Assembly: GCA_947623455.1 (NCBI GenBank)
Contig: OX392536.1
Coordinates: 38,569,465-38,633,464 of the forward strand
Length of the DNA stretch: 64,000 nt
From: Mimachlamys varia
Taxonomy: Eukaryota; Mollusca; Bivalvia; Pectinida; Pectinidae
Reading direction: 5' to 3'
Part shown: positions 10,901-20,573 of the stretch, in pieces
How the letters are laid out: each line of letters opens with the position of its first letter
Numbering within the stretch: position 1 is the first letter of the stretch
The notes under the pieces: model-generated
What the model saw: the letters and a program-made list of their open reading frames with translations, nothing else
What the model was told of the DNA's origin: nothing
Databases searched by the model: none
Translations under genes and position numbers: made by a program

Positions 10901-13900
10901 ATTTTAAGATCCTTTAAAACGTCCGGCGTGAACGTAAATATAAAGATGAAGCAAATGAGGATGAGCTCCAGCAGGACCAGGAAGTTCACCGACCAGTAAT
11001 ACTGAAAAATAAACAACCAATTATACTGAAAAATAAACGACCAATAATACTGAAAAATAAACGACCAATAATACTGAAAAATAAACGACCAATAATACTG
11101 AAAAATAAACGACCAATAATACTGAAAAATAAACACATCATTAGTAAATATAATGTCATCCATTATACAATGTAAATATAATGTCATTTATTACATAATC
11201 CATTTGATTTTCCCTAACTATACTTAATAAGCTATATTTTAAACCATTTACTAGTGAAATGAACTATTGAACGACAAAAATGACTTTTGCAAGGTCACGT
11301 GCAAATTTCTTTTGAACAGTGCGTGACGTTTCCTACCCTTTCAAGCACCAAAGTCAGTCAGATGTCGATGCTGCCAGACAACAACAGGCATGGCGATTTA
11401 GCTTTTGAGATTTGGAGTCGCCAATGAGCATGGATTGATATTTTTGTGGTTATTACTCAGATAATTGAATATTTACCTTTTAATTGTTTTACATACCAGA
11501 GTTCATGCGAAACATTATAAAATTGATCTATTATTATTCAAAAACATGTTAATGAAATAAACAATTTCAGTTGTTCAAAGTGTGTTTTAGTGATTATGTA
11601 ATAAAACAAGTAAATCATGGTTGTCTGTGCAATAGTCCCGAATAGTTGACCCTCTGTACTGGTAATCAACCGATGTTCTATTGCACTCTGCCTTCGACCT
11701 CGTGCAATAGAAAAACGGTCGATTACCAGTACCTCGTGTCAAATATTGTTGACTATTGCACAGACACCCATGATATATTTGTATACTGTAATTCAGAGTA
11801 AACATAATGCCATCTGTAAAACAGAGTAAATATAATGTCATCCGTAATACAGAGTAAATATAATGTCATCCGTAATACAGAGTAAATATAATGTCATCTG
11901 TAGTACAGAGTAAATATAATGTCATCCGTAATACAGAGTAAATATAATGTCATCCATAATACAGAGTAAATATAATGTCATCCGTAATACAGAGTAAATA
12001 TAATGTCATCCGTAATACAGAGTAAATATAATGTCATCTGTAATACAGAGTAAATATAATGTCATCTGTAGTACAGAGTAAATATAATGTCATCCGTAGT
12101 ACAGAGTAAATATAATATCATCTGTAACAAAGAGTAAATATAATGTCATATGTAATACAGAGTAAATATAATGTCATCTGTAATACAGAGTAAATATAAT
12201 GTCATCTGTAATACAGAGTAAATATAATGTCATCTGTAACAAAGAGTAAATATAATGTCATCTGTAATACAGAGTTAATATAATGTCATCCGTAATACAG
12301 AGTAAATATAATGTCATCTGTAATACAGAGTAAATATAATGTCATATGTAATACAGAGTAAATATAATGCCATCTGTAATACAGAGTAAATATAATGTCA
12401 TCTGTAATACAGAGTAAATATAATGTCATATGTAATACAGAGTAAATATAATGTCATATGTAATACAGAGTAAATATAATGTCATATGTAATACAGAGTA
12501 AATATAATGTCATCCATAATACAGAGTAAATATAATGTCATCTGTAATACAGAGTAAATATAATGTCATCTGTAATACAGAGTAAATATAATGCCATCTG
12601 TAATACAGAGTAAATATAATGTCATCCGTAATACAGAGTAAATATAATGTCATCCATAATACAGAGTAAATATAATGTCATCTGTAACAGAGTAAATATA
12701 ATGTCATATGTAATACAGAGTAAATATAATGTCATATGTAATACAGAGTAAATATAATGTCATCCATAATACAGAGTAAATATAATGTCATCTGTAATAC
12801 AGAGTAAATATAATGTCATATGTAATACAGAGTAAATATAATGTCATATGTAATACAGAGTAAATATAATGTCATCCGTAGTACAGAGTAAATATAATGT
12901 CATCTGTAACAAAGAGTAAATATAATGTCATATGTAATACAGAGTAAATATAATGTCATCTGTAATACAGAGTAAATATAATGTCATCTGTAATACAGAG
13001 TAAATATAATGTCATCTGTAATACAGAGTAAATATAATGTCATATGTAGTACAGAGTAAATATAATGTCATCCGTAATACAGAGTAAATATAATGTCATC
13101 CGTAATACAGAGTAAATATAATGTCATCTGTAATACAGAGTAAATATAATGTCATCTGTAATACAGAGTAAATATAATGTCATCTGTAATACAGAGTAAA
13201 TATAATGTCATCCATAATACAGAGTAAATATAATGTCATCTGTAATACAGAGTAAATATAATGTCATCTGTAATACAGAGTAAATATAATGTCATATGTA
13301 ATACAGAGTAAATATAATGCCATCTGTAATACAGAGTAAATATAATGTCATCCGTAATACAGAGTAAATATAATGTCATCCATAATACAGAGTAAATATA
13401 ATGTCATATGTAATACAGAGTAAATATAATGTCATATGTAATACAGAGTAAATATAATGTCATCCGTAGTACAGAGTAAATATAATGTCATCTGTAACAA
13501 AGAGTAAATATAATGTCATATGTAATACAGAGTAAATATAATGTCATCTGTAATACAGAGTAAATATAATGTCATCTGTAATACAGAGTAAATATAATGT
13601 CATCTGTAATACAGAGTAAATATAATGTCATCTGTAATACAGAGTTAATATAATGTCATCCGTAATATAGAGTAAATATAATGTCATCTGTAATACAGAG
13701 TAAATATAATGTCATATGTAATACAGAGTAAATATAATGTCATCTGTAATACAGAGTAAATATAATGTCATCTGTAATACAGAGTTAATATAATGTCATA
13801 TGTAATACAGAGTAAATATAATGTCATCCGTAATACAGAGTAAATATAATGTCATCTGTAATACAGAGTAAATATAATGTCATCTGTAATACAGAGTTAA

Positions 13901-16900
13901 TATAATGTCATCCGTAATACAGAGTAAATATAATGTCATCTGTAATACAGAGTAAATATAATGTCATCCATAATACAGAGTAAATATAATGTCATATGTA
14001 ATACAGAGTAAATATAATGTCATCTGTAATACAGAGTAAATATAATGTCATCTGTAATACAGAGTAAATATAATGTCATCTGTAATACAGAGTTAATATA
14101 ATGTCATCCGTAATACAGAGTAAATATAATGTCATCTGTAATACAGAGTAAATATAATGTCATATGTAATACAGAGTAAATATAATGTCATCTGTAATAC
14201 AGAGTAAATATAATGTCATCTGTAATACAGAGTTAATATAATGTCATCCGTAATACAGAGTAAATATAATGTCATCCGTAATACAGAGTAAATATAATGT
14301 CATCTGTAATACAGAGTAAATATAATGTCATCTGTAATACAGAGTTAATATAATGTCATCCGTAATACAGAGTAAATATAATGTCATCTGTAATACAGAG
14401 TAAATATAATGTCATCCATAATACAGAGTAAATATAATGTCATATGTAATACAGAGTAAATATAATGTCATCCGTAATAAAGCGTAAATATAATGTCATC
14501 TGTAACAGAGTAAATATAATGTCATCTGTAATACAGAGTAAATATAATGTCATCTGTAATACAGAGTAAATATAATGTCATCTGTAATACAGAGTAAATA
14601 TAATGTCATATGTAATACAGAGTAAATATAATGTCATCTGTAGTACAGAGTAAATATAATGTCATCTGTAATACAGAGTAAATATAATGTCATCCGTAAT
14701 AAAGAGTAAATATAATGTCATCTGTAATATAGAGTAAATATAATATGTCATCTATAATACAGAGTAAAAATAATGTCATCTGTAACAGAGTAAATATAAT
14801 GTCATCTGTAATACAGAGTAAATATAATGTCATCTGTAATACAGAGTAAATATAATGAAATCCTGGCACATGATAACCCTTCATCCTAGTAAGTTTTCTG
14901 GTCAAATATCACCATCCTGAGCCTTCTGATTATTTACGAATATCAACATTTTCGACCTTTTATAAAAACATAGTAACCCAGCCTTTGTCCCATCATGCTT
15001 CTCCAAAAGATCATCCCCAGCTCAACCTTTAAATTACTTACAGGTACATGAGCGTATTAACATACCTGATAATTATTTGATCTTTGGAGAAAAAAAAAGT
15101 ACCCTTCATCCCATCATGCTTCTGCAAAATATCCTCATCCAAGAGCTTTCACTAAGCCAAAGATGATGTTTAAATTAGGCATAAGTTTCATCAGTTTAGT
15201 ATGAATGATATATACTGAGTTTGTGTTGTACACAAACAGGAATTGAAAACTTAATTTGCGAGCTTTCGAAAATGTCTGCTTCCTTTGTCAAGCAAAGAGT
15301 ACAATAGCCGAGTGTCAGTGTTCTGACTGCTGAAATCAGCTCACTACCCAAAATAGGGTGAGTTAGAGAAATCAGCTGTCAAAAACGTAGCGCGACATTT
15401 CGTCCAAATGTACTCTAGTACAACAGGTTGACAGAGGGACGGGTAAGATGTTTACCCATTCCACCCCTTATTGGATGTTAAAATAGGGTCATAAAGATGA
15501 CTCAACTGGTGTCCCCCTCGTCTCTGTTCATTGATTCCCTTTCCTTCCTAATCCATATGGATTCTTTAATTTTCCTCATTCTCCAGTTTTCCTCCCTTTC
15601 CAACACTTTGGAGTTGTTCCAGTCTATGATATGGTTGTGTATGTTGGCATGGTCTGTTGGTCTGTTGGCATTTTTGACTTTTATGACATTGAATATTGAT
15701 GTATACTATTAATTGGCATCCAAGCATCATCAACCTAGGACTTTAGGCTAGTTAGAAGAAGCAGTTGGAAAGTTCAAAACATATTGAAACCCTTTGACCT
15801 TGAATATAATCAAGGTATTTTACCTGGTACGTGAACAAATGTATAATGTTAGTACATAAACATAAGCTCATTTTTCTTGTCTAATTTCATTAAAATTTTC
15901 AAAACACATCTTTTCTACAAAACTCACAATTCTCAGTAATGGAGTGATTTCCCGGAGAGCTCCAAAGCATCCCAGGAAAGCTATGACGGTGCCAAACGAT
16001 CCGGCTATCACGAGCCATACCGAGGGATCCAGGAAGAAATCAATCCATGTCGCAACACTCTTATCTTTCAGGACCAGGATGTAGATACCGAACCCCAGCA
16101 GTATCGGTGACACCACCTGTTAAAACACAACACCAATATCAATAAAATTAATATAAATTTACATAGATTTAAATGTGTACAGTAGTTCAACCATGAGTAG
16201 TTACATAGTAAAACAGACAAAATGTGTTTAAATAAGCATATCTGATTTCTTTTAAAAGTGATATTATTCACATGTGAGAAATATGATATTTTCACAAGTG
16301 AAAAAAAAATCTTTTTCTGATTTGACCTACATGTATCAAAACACTGCTTACAAATGACAATGGGGAAATTTACAAGCTGCCTGGTAGATTTTCCAATAAA
16401 AAATGTAATAATAAAAGGAAAATCTAAAAGTATCTTCAGTAATACCAAATAGATTCACTCATACGGCTAATATATTTTGACATTTTTCATTCATGCATCA
16501 AAATGTTATCCCCACTTGTTAAATATATTTGGTATTACTGAAGACAATGTATGATCCTCCAGGACATATTTTAGACATTGTGATGATCATGTTCAGTTTA
16601 TCCTTCTGTATAATTGATTTTTATTATCTGAGTGGGAAAAGCTCGTTACTGGGTGAAGATGAACAGAAACGTAATGATTTAGTTTTTCTTCTTTGAATGG
16701 ACGATTTTTTTTTCTGTAACAGAACATCTAGGTACATAAGTAGGAATGTATGTGCATCAGATGCTGTGTATTTCACTACTTTATATAGCAACAGTAACTG
16801 TATGAAGAATGGAAGTATATGAGAGACAATGACAGCTAGAGAATCAGAAAGTGGATATTATGTCAAGATATTTACTTCCTGTTGATCAATATTAAAAATA

Positions 16901-18300
16901 AATCATTACTATAATGTAATTTGTAAAGATTTGGAATTTCTGATCAATTTGTAGTATGTGTATGTTCATGTTCGATAGAATTGACAATACAATCAGAACT
17001 GAAATAGAATATTATCAAGTACAGATATAAAATTATACTACTATTACCTACAGCTTACAGTGAACTTTAATGATCTTAAACAAAAACTTGTCATTGTCAA
17101 TTCATTTGACATGCAGAACAAAATATTATGCTCTGCTTCAACCACTTGCTTTTTGCCATAATTAGAAATATATATTACATAAATACTTGTTTAAGAGCAA
17201 TTTATGGAAGCAACACACAATTATGCAAGATTAATAAAGTTTTTGAGTTGACACTTACTACATGACAGTTATATACTGATTAGCATTAACTCACCACCAA
17301 TTTTTCAAATTGCCCTTTTATATATTTTTTTGAAAGGGAGTTATTGAACTTTTTCGATACCCTATACAAGTGCATATGCTAGCTATATATACAGGTGTAG
17401 CGGAACTGGACTGGGTCGATCAGTGGCAACCAGCTGCAGGTAGCTCAGTGGTAGAGTGTTCGTCTACAGTTCGGAAGGTTCCGGTTCGCACCCCGGCCTG
17501 GACGCTACAATTTCTCTTTCTCCTGTTACAAAGGCTTTGAATCAACAGGGAGGTGATCTATTATATGATCATATATCCTAAATACTGAACTTTCCACATC
17601 CCACAATGCAAGGTAAATGTATTTATTACCTGGTGTATATATATACATGTAATGTCCAACCCCCCTAACCCCCCCCCCCCCCCCCCCCCCCCCCCAAATA
17701 CACATCCGGATCTAGATCTCATGATCTGTTCTTGGTCAGCCAATTATTATTATAAGAAATTATAACACTTTACAACGATCAACCACGCCCAAGTCAATAG
17801 ATATAAAAGTAAATGCCCGCTGGAGGGTTAATCCGTTTCGATCAATATAGATGCCCTACACGTCGACTCAACGTGACCATCAATTATTTATACCTGGCAT
17901 ACACACAGGTGCGATGTACAGGTAAACGTGAGTGACCGATCCTTTACGTAATTGGAGGTCGATAGTGGTCATCGACATATCTATCAATACAAGTCTAAAC
18001 ATTTCACACTTTAATGTGACTTGACCATATTAAGTAAAGGTGTAATTATCCAACATTGTTTACGTGAAACATTGTTATACATTGTACAAGTATGTATTAC
18101 TCATTGGAGAAACTTCCGGGTACCAGAAGGTTGGTTTGTTTCAAAGGTGACAAATTAAAACGATTCTCTCTCTTATAGTAAAGTACACATTTTTCCCAAA
18201 TGGACTTTCAGATACTTACTAAAATGGCAAAGTTGACAAAAAACACGAAGTATTTCCCACACATACTAATCTCACTCCGGTCAACTCTTCTCGGCGCCAT
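7826..18300 (-). CDS. Tetraspanin gene, TspanC8-like, 3' end outside window (exons 18220-18300, 15928-16116, 10813-11001, 7826-7960)
   Basis: A four-span membrane protein that organises membrane microdomains; TspanC8 members escort the protease ADAM10. Four exons join in phase 0 with GT-AG borders and give 198 residues. These are: a short cytosolic N-terminus ([10 protein letters not shown]); membrane segment 1 across the exon 1/2 junction; segment 2 with GCFGALRE, the typical inner-loop motif; segment 3 ([15 protein letters not shown]); and the large loop with CCG and SCC. Family members are about 270 residues, so roughly 70 residues including segment 4 are missing, probably beyond the left edge. 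Introns are 2103, 4926 and 2852 bases. Intron 2 holds a 3 kb 28-base array and a multiplied splice acceptor; intron 3 holds a 1.65 kb composite element. Which TspanC8 paralogue it is cannot be decided here. Confidence 0.9.
7961..8069. other. Intron 3 flank of exon 4
   Basis: Short AT-rich intron segment carrying the polypyrimidine/AG acceptor of exon 4 on the minus strand. Nothing else seen. Confidence 0.5.
8070..9717. mobile_element. Composite non-autonomous element with TIRs and internal ~150-base tandem units
   Basis: The ends are a perfect 13-base inverted repeat: AGTCCCCCACCGG at 8070 and its complement ending at 9717. The left end also folds on itself (AGTCCCCC...GGGGGACT), followed by a GTCC microsatellite. 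Inside are about eight tandem units starting TTGTCCGGGCTCTATCTCC at 8151, 8297, 8443, 8592, 8748, 8904, 9053 and 9209. Spacings are 146-156 bases and alternate between a long and a short form. A palindromic ATCTCGAGAT pair lies near the right end. No transposase is present. The architecture (flanks, tandem core, inverted ends) resembles the pearl-type elements reported from bivalves; that comparison is from memory of the class, not a sequence match. It lies in tetraspanin intron 3. Confidence 0.75.
9811..9960. repeat. GTGCGAT-rich repeat, copy A
   Basis: Begins TACAGTTGTGG then ATCGCACAAC and is full of ATCGCAC/GTGCGAT words, ending in a self-complementary TGTGCGAT...ATCGCACA stretch. Its start matches the reversed end of copy B (10589-10745) at 21 of 22 bases, so the two are inverted relative to one another. 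Confidence 0.55.
9961..10588. other. Intron sequence, no feature
   Basis: Part of tetraspanin intron 3 between the two GTGCGAT-rich repeats. I see no exon or clear repeat. Confidence 0.5.
10589..10745. repeat. GTGCGAT-rich MITE-like repeat, copy B
   Basis: About 157 bases with similar inverted ends (ATTGTCATCGCACAA at the left, TTGTGCGATCCCACAACTG at the right) and internal GTGCGCCCACC/ATCGTGC words. It is inverted relative to copy A and also lies in tetraspanin intron 3. Confidence 0.55.
10813..11001 (-). CDS. Tetraspanin exon 3 (membrane segment 3 and start of large loop)
   Basis: 189 bases, 63 codons. The acceptor is TATTTTTCAG just upstream of TATTACTGG, and the donor is GTAAGT. The protein starts [18 protein letters not shown], a clear third membrane segment, then [16 protein letters not shown] and [14 protein letters not shown], the helical start of the large loop, joining directly to the CCG of exon 4. 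Phase 0 at both ends. The acceptor is the innermost of six near-identical copies spaced 24 bases apart (see the array at 11002-11133). Confidence 0.92.
11002..11133 (-). repeat. Tandemly repeated 3' splice site of tetraspanin exon 3, 24-base unit
   Basis: On the minus strand each unit reads TTTATTTTTCAG followed by TATTATTGGTCG-like sequence, that is a pyrimidine tract, an AG acceptor and the first dozen bases of exon 3. On the plus strand ACTGAAAAATAAAC starts at 11001, 11025, 11049, 11073, 11097 and 11121, exactly 24 apart. The innermost AG is the one that yields the conserved protein. The five outer AGs are all in frame with exon 3, and no stop lies between them. Use of each in turn would add 8, 16, 24, 32 or 40 residues of a [12 protein letters not shown] repeat. 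Which acceptor is used is not known. Confidence 0.9.
11142..11190. repeat. Two isolated divergent copies of the 28-base unit
   Basis: Two units containing GTAAATATAATGTCAT sit next to the splice-acceptor array, about 600 bases from the main 28-base array of the same intron. They may be the seed or a relic of the array. Confidence 0.7.
11191..11613. other. Intron sequence, no feature
   Basis: Part of tetraspanin intron 2. I see no exon or clear repeat. Confidence 0.5.
11614..11774. repeat. Foldback (palindromic) element of about 160 bases
   Basis: Imperfect inverted repeat with arms of about 75-80 bases centred near 11694. The outer ends are ATCATGG...TGTCTGTGCAATAGTC and GACTATTGCACAGACA...CATGAT; inner arms share ACTGGTAATC/GATTACCAGT. 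It is typical of hairpin MITEs and lies in tetraspanin intron 2. Confidence 0.8.
11788..14860. repeat. 3.1 kb minisatellite array, 28-base unit
   Basis: About 110 copies of a unit composed of ATACAGAGTAAATATAAT and GTCATCTGTA. Variation is concentrated in a few positions (CATCTG, CATCCG, CATATG, CATCCA; AGAGTTAAT variants). Some units are shortened to CTGTAACAGAG. The array lies wholly within tetraspanin intron 2, between exons 2 and 3. No gene is encoded. Confidence 0.97.
14861..15927. other. Intron 2 sequence, no gene
   Basis: AT-rich intron of the tetraspanin gene. Two loosely similar segments (CCTTCATCC...CATCATGCTTCT near 14980 and 15105) suggest an old local duplication. A short plus-strand open frame at 15497-15712 has no recognisable features. 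Confidence 0.5.
15928..16116 (-). CDS. Tetraspanin exon 2 (membrane segments 1-2)
   Basis: 189 bases, 63 codons. The acceptor is TTTTAACAG and the donor is GTGAGT. It encodes the end of membrane segment 1 ([16 protein letters not shown]), the small extracellular loop with a DPSVW motif, segment 2 ([16 protein letters not shown]) and the conserved GALRE of the inner loop. The first codon is GTG directly after the splice site; it is not a translation start. Confidence 0.93.
16250..16550. repeat. Dispersed MITE-like repeat, copy 1
   Basis: Contains GTGATATTATTCACATGTGA, AACACTGCTTACAAATGACA and an inverted pair CTTCAGTAATACCAAATA (16434) / TATTTGGTATTACTGAAG (16526). The same words occur at 62425-62550, so this is a dispersed family. 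It lies in tetraspanin intron 1. Confidence 0.65.
16551..17395. other. Intron 1 sequence, no feature
   Basis: AT-rich intron of the tetraspanin gene with no exon, RNA gene or repeat that I recognise. Confidence 0.5.
17396..17570 (+). mobile_element. tRNA-like SINE head
   Basis: Contains an A-box-like TAGCTCAGTGGTAGAG at 17441 and a B-box-like GGTTCCGGTTCGCACCCC at 17478, the two internal Pol III promoter boxes of a tRNA. The anticodon arm pairs poorly, so it is more likely a tRNA-derived SINE or pseudogene than a working tRNA. The segment is bracketed by TGTAGCG and CGCTACA. It lies in tetraspanin intron 1 on the opposite strand. Confidence 0.6.
17663..17695. repeat. Poly-C tract
   Basis: A run of more than 25 uninterrupted C residues, with an adjacent CCCCCCTAACCC. 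Its length may be uncertain in the assembly, and it creates the Gly-run in a spurious minus-strand frame. Confidence 0.9.
18220..18300 (-). CDS. Tetraspanin exon 1 (start codon and first half of membrane segment 1)
   Basis: 81 bases, 27 codons, from ATG at 18300 to a GTAAGT donor. It encodes [20 protein letters not shown] then FVNFAIL. A short charged N-terminus followed by KY-FxFFxN is the classic tetraspanin beginning. Splicing to exon 2 in phase 0 gives one continuous membrane segment, which supports this start. Cys14 near the membrane face is a likely palmitoylation site by family analogy. Confidence 0.9.
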
Positions 18301-18989
18301 GATCGTCGTCGTTTGTAAATAAACTCGGATTTTACTCTGTTGTGCACAGTCAAACCCAAGGAGTGACGAACGGCATGTATTCGTCGGATTCTATTTTTAT
18401 CTCGAAAACGATACGCCCAAGGATATATATGTCACGCGTATATATATCAATACGTGTATGTAAGGTAGAAGATTGAGCGTTACGTATGTACAAATTCATC
18501 ATTCATCCGTATGTGTCTGGATATTACAAAAAAAATATATACTGTATAGCACAATAAGATTGCTACACGTGAATAACTGTAACGTCAGTAACTAGATCAT
18601 AAACAAGTAAGAAGACCATAATTACATATAAATTGCTGCGTTTTTAATTTACCTTATTTCCAGATAATATACAATACATGAAATATACCATGTATAAATA
18701 TGTATAAATACACAATAATATAAGCGACGGTTCAGAAACTCTTTTTTTCCAATATAAATTAATCATAAAACGATGTCTATTTATTGATATACAAAAAATG
18801 GTATATTTATTTATTTCCATACATATAACGGGGGAATATTAAGTTAAGTTTATTTCCAGATCAGGATTGATTAATTTTCTATACTGGACTCAACATACAA
18901 TATATATATACACGAATTATATATATAAGGTATGTACAAATCATAATAAAATAGTTAGTGTTCAGTTCCGTAAAATACTATTTAAACAT
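18301..18989. other. 5' flank of tetraspanin gene
   Basis: AT-rich, with TATATATA-type stretches near 18425 and 18900. It should contain the 5' UTR and promoter, but I cannot place a start site. The decayed LINE begins just beyond. Confidence 0.4.
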
Positions 18990-20300
18990 TTATATTGATA
19001 TATCGGCTCTGTAATTATAAATGATATCTTGATTTCCCCAGAATTTATCAAGTCTATTTTTAAAACAGTTTGTGTTAGGGGCAGATATCATAGTATCCGG
19101 CAGAGAATTCCAGATCCCTGCTGCGTTCACATTGAATAATTTCTTCTGAGTGAAGACATTGCTCTTTGTCGAAAAGTTTTTAGAATTTCCTCTAACACTG
19201 TTATTATATGACATTTTGGACCACAATTGTATGATCATGAGGGTACAGCATTCCTGGTCGTACACTCCACTGATCACATTGTATATTTCGATCATGTCTC
19301 CCCTCACGCACCTGTATGATAAAGTAGGTAATTTCAGTTTGTTTAATCTTTCTTCATAATTATGTTGAATTATGTAGACCAGGTAGGCATCGTGTGGCTC
19401 TTCTCTGGACGTTTTCAATAAGATCGATATGTTTATATTTATAAGGAAAACATACTGCACTTGCGTTATCAAGCTGAGATCTGACGAGAGATATATATAA
19501 TGGCATAAATAATTGCATGTCCATAAACTGAAAAGTTCTTCTTAGCATACAAAACATTGAGTTAGTTTTTTTTTTACTTTTTCGCTTATATGGTTTTCAA
19601 AACTTAATTCTGGCTCAAAAGTAACTCCTGTATCTTTCTCCTTAGATGTTGTTTGTAGTTGTTTATCATTAAGGTGATATGTGGCCAGTTCTGTTGATTT
19701 TCTAATATGCATATGTTTGCATTTATCCGGGTGCATTTCACAGTATCTAAGTCTTTTTGCAGTTTCATTGAATCTTCTCCTTAAAGGCCCAATATACGTA
19801 ACCTTCAGCAAAACTTGAAGCGAAAATCAAGCCTAATAACCTTTTATATTTAGAAATTTAGTTAAGATAAACTGATATCGGCGATATTCAAGCTGAATTC
19901 TTACGCGGTAACCGTTACAGCAGCAGTTGAAACTCGGTATTTGTAAACACGCGTCCATTTTGAACTGTCTTTTAACTTCGGTTTGTTGTTGAAGTGGGCC
20001 CCACCTGAACTGTTTTCAATTCTTTGGATTTTTCTGTCAAGAGTTTCTTGTAAGTTACCACTCAAGTTTACTTCGTTTTAGACTTATTTCTGCTTGGTTA
20101 TTAATTGGATTTTTTTTTCAGAATTTTTCAGAATCACGAAAAATTTCCTGAAGTAACGTATATTGGGCCTTTAAGTTAATATTAAAAAGAAAAATCATAT
20201 CATCTGCAATATCATCTGAATCTACCCAGCCTGGAAGTTCATTGATGGAAATGACGAAGAGGAGTGGGCCCAATACAGATCCTTGTATTGATATCAACAT
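18990..20300 (-). pseudogene. Decayed non-LTR retrotransposon (LINE) reverse transcriptase
   Basis: In order on the minus strand: QGSVLGPLLFVISINELP and an ADD box (DIADDMIFLF); then after an insertion, RYCEMHPDKCKHMHI and GVTFEPELSFENHISEKV; then LIENVQRRATRCLPGL; then YEERLNKLKLPTLSYRCVRG and AAGIWNSLPD...FKNRLDKFW. This is the C-terminal half of a jockey/CR1-like RT ORF. The pieces lie in different frames, so frameshifts have accumulated, and the endonuclease and N-terminal RT are absent. A 386-base MITE interrupts it at a TTAA. It is a relic, 5'-truncated as LINEs usually are, lying upstream of the tetraspanin start on the same strand. Confidence 0.88.
19785..20170. mobile_element. TTAA-flanked MITE, piggyBac-like, copy 1 (386 bases)
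   Basis: Ends are AGGCCCAATATACGTAAC and its near-perfect complement, flanked on both sides by TTAA (19781-19784 and 20171-20174). TTAA target duplication is the hallmark of piggyBac-type elements. It carries no transposase. It sits in the LINE RT frame, and removing it with one TTAA rejoins the RT reading frame (...NINL / RRRFNETAKRL...). A second, inverted copy is at 39332-39715. Confidence 0.9.
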
Positions 20301-20570
20301 ATCGATTTATTGATATCTATAATGAGGACATTTTCCCCCTTAAAGTAGATTTAGAATATTTATTTAAAGAATCAGTACTTTATGGTCCAAATATCTCTGT
20401 TTTTTTTTGATTATTCAGAAAAGTTGACGCCGAATGGATGATGGGACAACTTAACGGATGACGTGTGATGCCGCACCACGGCATAAGCTAAGCTTACTTT
20501 GCCTTTTGGGCCAGATAAACTATTCTCTCATTTCTAGGTGTGTAATACTGGTCTGTCTGGGGCAATAACC
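20301..20570. other. No feature
   Basis: AT-rich spacer between the LINE relic and the long-TIR element. Confidence 0.5.
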
Positions 20571-20573
20571 TAT

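Noticed and set aside
11788..14860. Possible CRISPR array
   Set aside because: The 28-base units are directly contiguous with no unique spacers, and the genome is eukaryotic.
15868..15927. Extension of the tetraspanin exon 2 frame beyond LLRI
   Set aside because: The extra residues follow a strong GTGAGT donor and do not match the family; exon 3 continues the protein instead.
17435..17510. Functional tRNA gene
   Set aside because: A and B boxes are present, but the anticodon stem pairs poorly and flanking sequence suggests a SINE.
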